Origin: Wolbachia endosymbiont (group A) of Longitarsus flavicornis
Lineage (GTDB): Bacteria; Pseudomonadota; Alphaproteobacteria; Rickettsiales; Anaplasmataceae
Assembly (NCBI RefSeq): GCF_963931955.1
Contig: NZ_OZ008337.1
Location: 1-64,000, forward strand
Direction of reading: 5' to 3'
DNA length: 64,000 bases
Under the pieces are notes generated by a model that was not told the origin of the DNA, did no database searches, and saw nothing but the letters and a program-made list of their open reading frames with translations. Positions 63,862-64,000 of the stretch are shown one piece after another (positions within the stretch are counted from its first letter, which is position 1; every line of letters starts with the position of its first letter). Position numbers and translations under genes: made by a program.

Positions 63862-64000
63862 ATGGATTACGAGAATGTACAGAGGGTATTACTAACATCT
63901 ATCAAAGAAGATGATCCTCATAAAGGATTCAAGGAATTAGAAATTAAGAGATATTGTATTGCATATCAGACGTTATTGCGTGAATGGGACAGGACAATAA
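63862..64000 (+). CDS. cifA: Second CifA homologue, 5' end only (possibly Type III)
   Basis: The first 46 codons (MDYENVQRVLLTSIKEDDPH...) follow a strong GGGAGGGTAAGT ribosome site. They align without gaps to residues 8-53 of the first CifA: (N/D)Y, (I/V)L, (A/S)IK(D/E)DD, then K.L, R, Y..L and D at the same spacing. The sequence is clearly divergent, so it is another phylogenetic type; Type III is a guess from known strains with III plus IV. The rest, and any cifB, lie outside the window. Confidence 0.6.
   Translation, partial: MDYENVQRVLLTSIKEDDPHKGFKELEIKRYCIAYQTLLREWDRTI

Noticed and set aside
63862..64000. Second cifA as a mere duplicate of the first
   Set aside because: The residues share a spaced pattern but most positions differ, so it is a different lineage and not part of the recent 6.3-kb duplication.

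Overview
The window is AT-rich DNA from a Wolbachia endosymbiont (Alphaproteobacteria, Rickettsiales). The diagnosis rests on a cytoplasmic-incompatibility operon (cifA-cifB), remnants of WO prophage with P2-like tail genes, many ankyrin genes, several insertion sequences and group II introns, short palindromic repeats, and Wolbachia-like housekeeping genes. Having two cif loci with nuclease-type CifB suggests a supergroup B strain, but the strain cannot be fixed from sequence alone.

Layout. 1-3238 (minus): 5' part of a giant gene with an OTU protease domain, a basic NLS-like patch, two duplicated modules and 46-residue tandem repeats, running off the left edge. 3863-7414 (plus): an intact cifA-cifB pair, probably Type IV (cinA-cinB). 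7415-10035: MITE-like elements, a broken membrane gene, a membrane protein and an Rpn-type nuclease/transposase. 10431-16762: left arm of a 6.3-kb inverted repeat holding a membrane-protein gene, a large serine recombinase, a DUF2924 gene, three ankyrin genes and an IS110 element. 16.7-23.7 kb (minus): WO tail and baseplate genes (I, J, W, PAAR, V, Z, head-tail joining, capsid tail end), broken by two IS5-type elements and carrying two guest genes (HU-like, DUF1016). 24.5-27.4 kb: WO accessory genes (radC, a broken double-HTH regulator). 27.4-32.7 kb: a nested mobile region in which two oppositely oriented group II introns sit in two Rpn genes, and a serine-recombinase element lies between the two halves of their reverse transcriptases. 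33.7-35.2 kb: gene-transfer-agent-like head-tail genes.

36-54 kb is largely chromosomal: an ankyrin/coiled-coil membrane protein, RDD protein, tRNA-Leu, dnaB, metG, a VirB2-like pilin, an rpiB-ubiG fusion, dnaG, fic, an RND adaptor, a porin-like outer membrane protein and a PAS/GGDEF-like protein, separated by palindromic repeats and three copies of a ~450-bp dispersed repeat. 54944-61275 is the right arm of the inverted repeat. Beyond it lie an ankyrin gene and, at 63862, the first 46 codons of a second, divergent cifA.

How it fits together. The ends of the window are two cif loci facing the same way. Each has a host-directed gene diverging from it (OTU protein on the left, ankyrin protein on the right), and each carries a related 202-bp element with short terminal inverted repeats in the divergent intergenic region. 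The 6.3-kb arms could let the 38-kb central segment invert by homologous recombination. Most of the DNA outside the housekeeping block is phage-derived or mobile and is loaded with likely host-interaction proteins.
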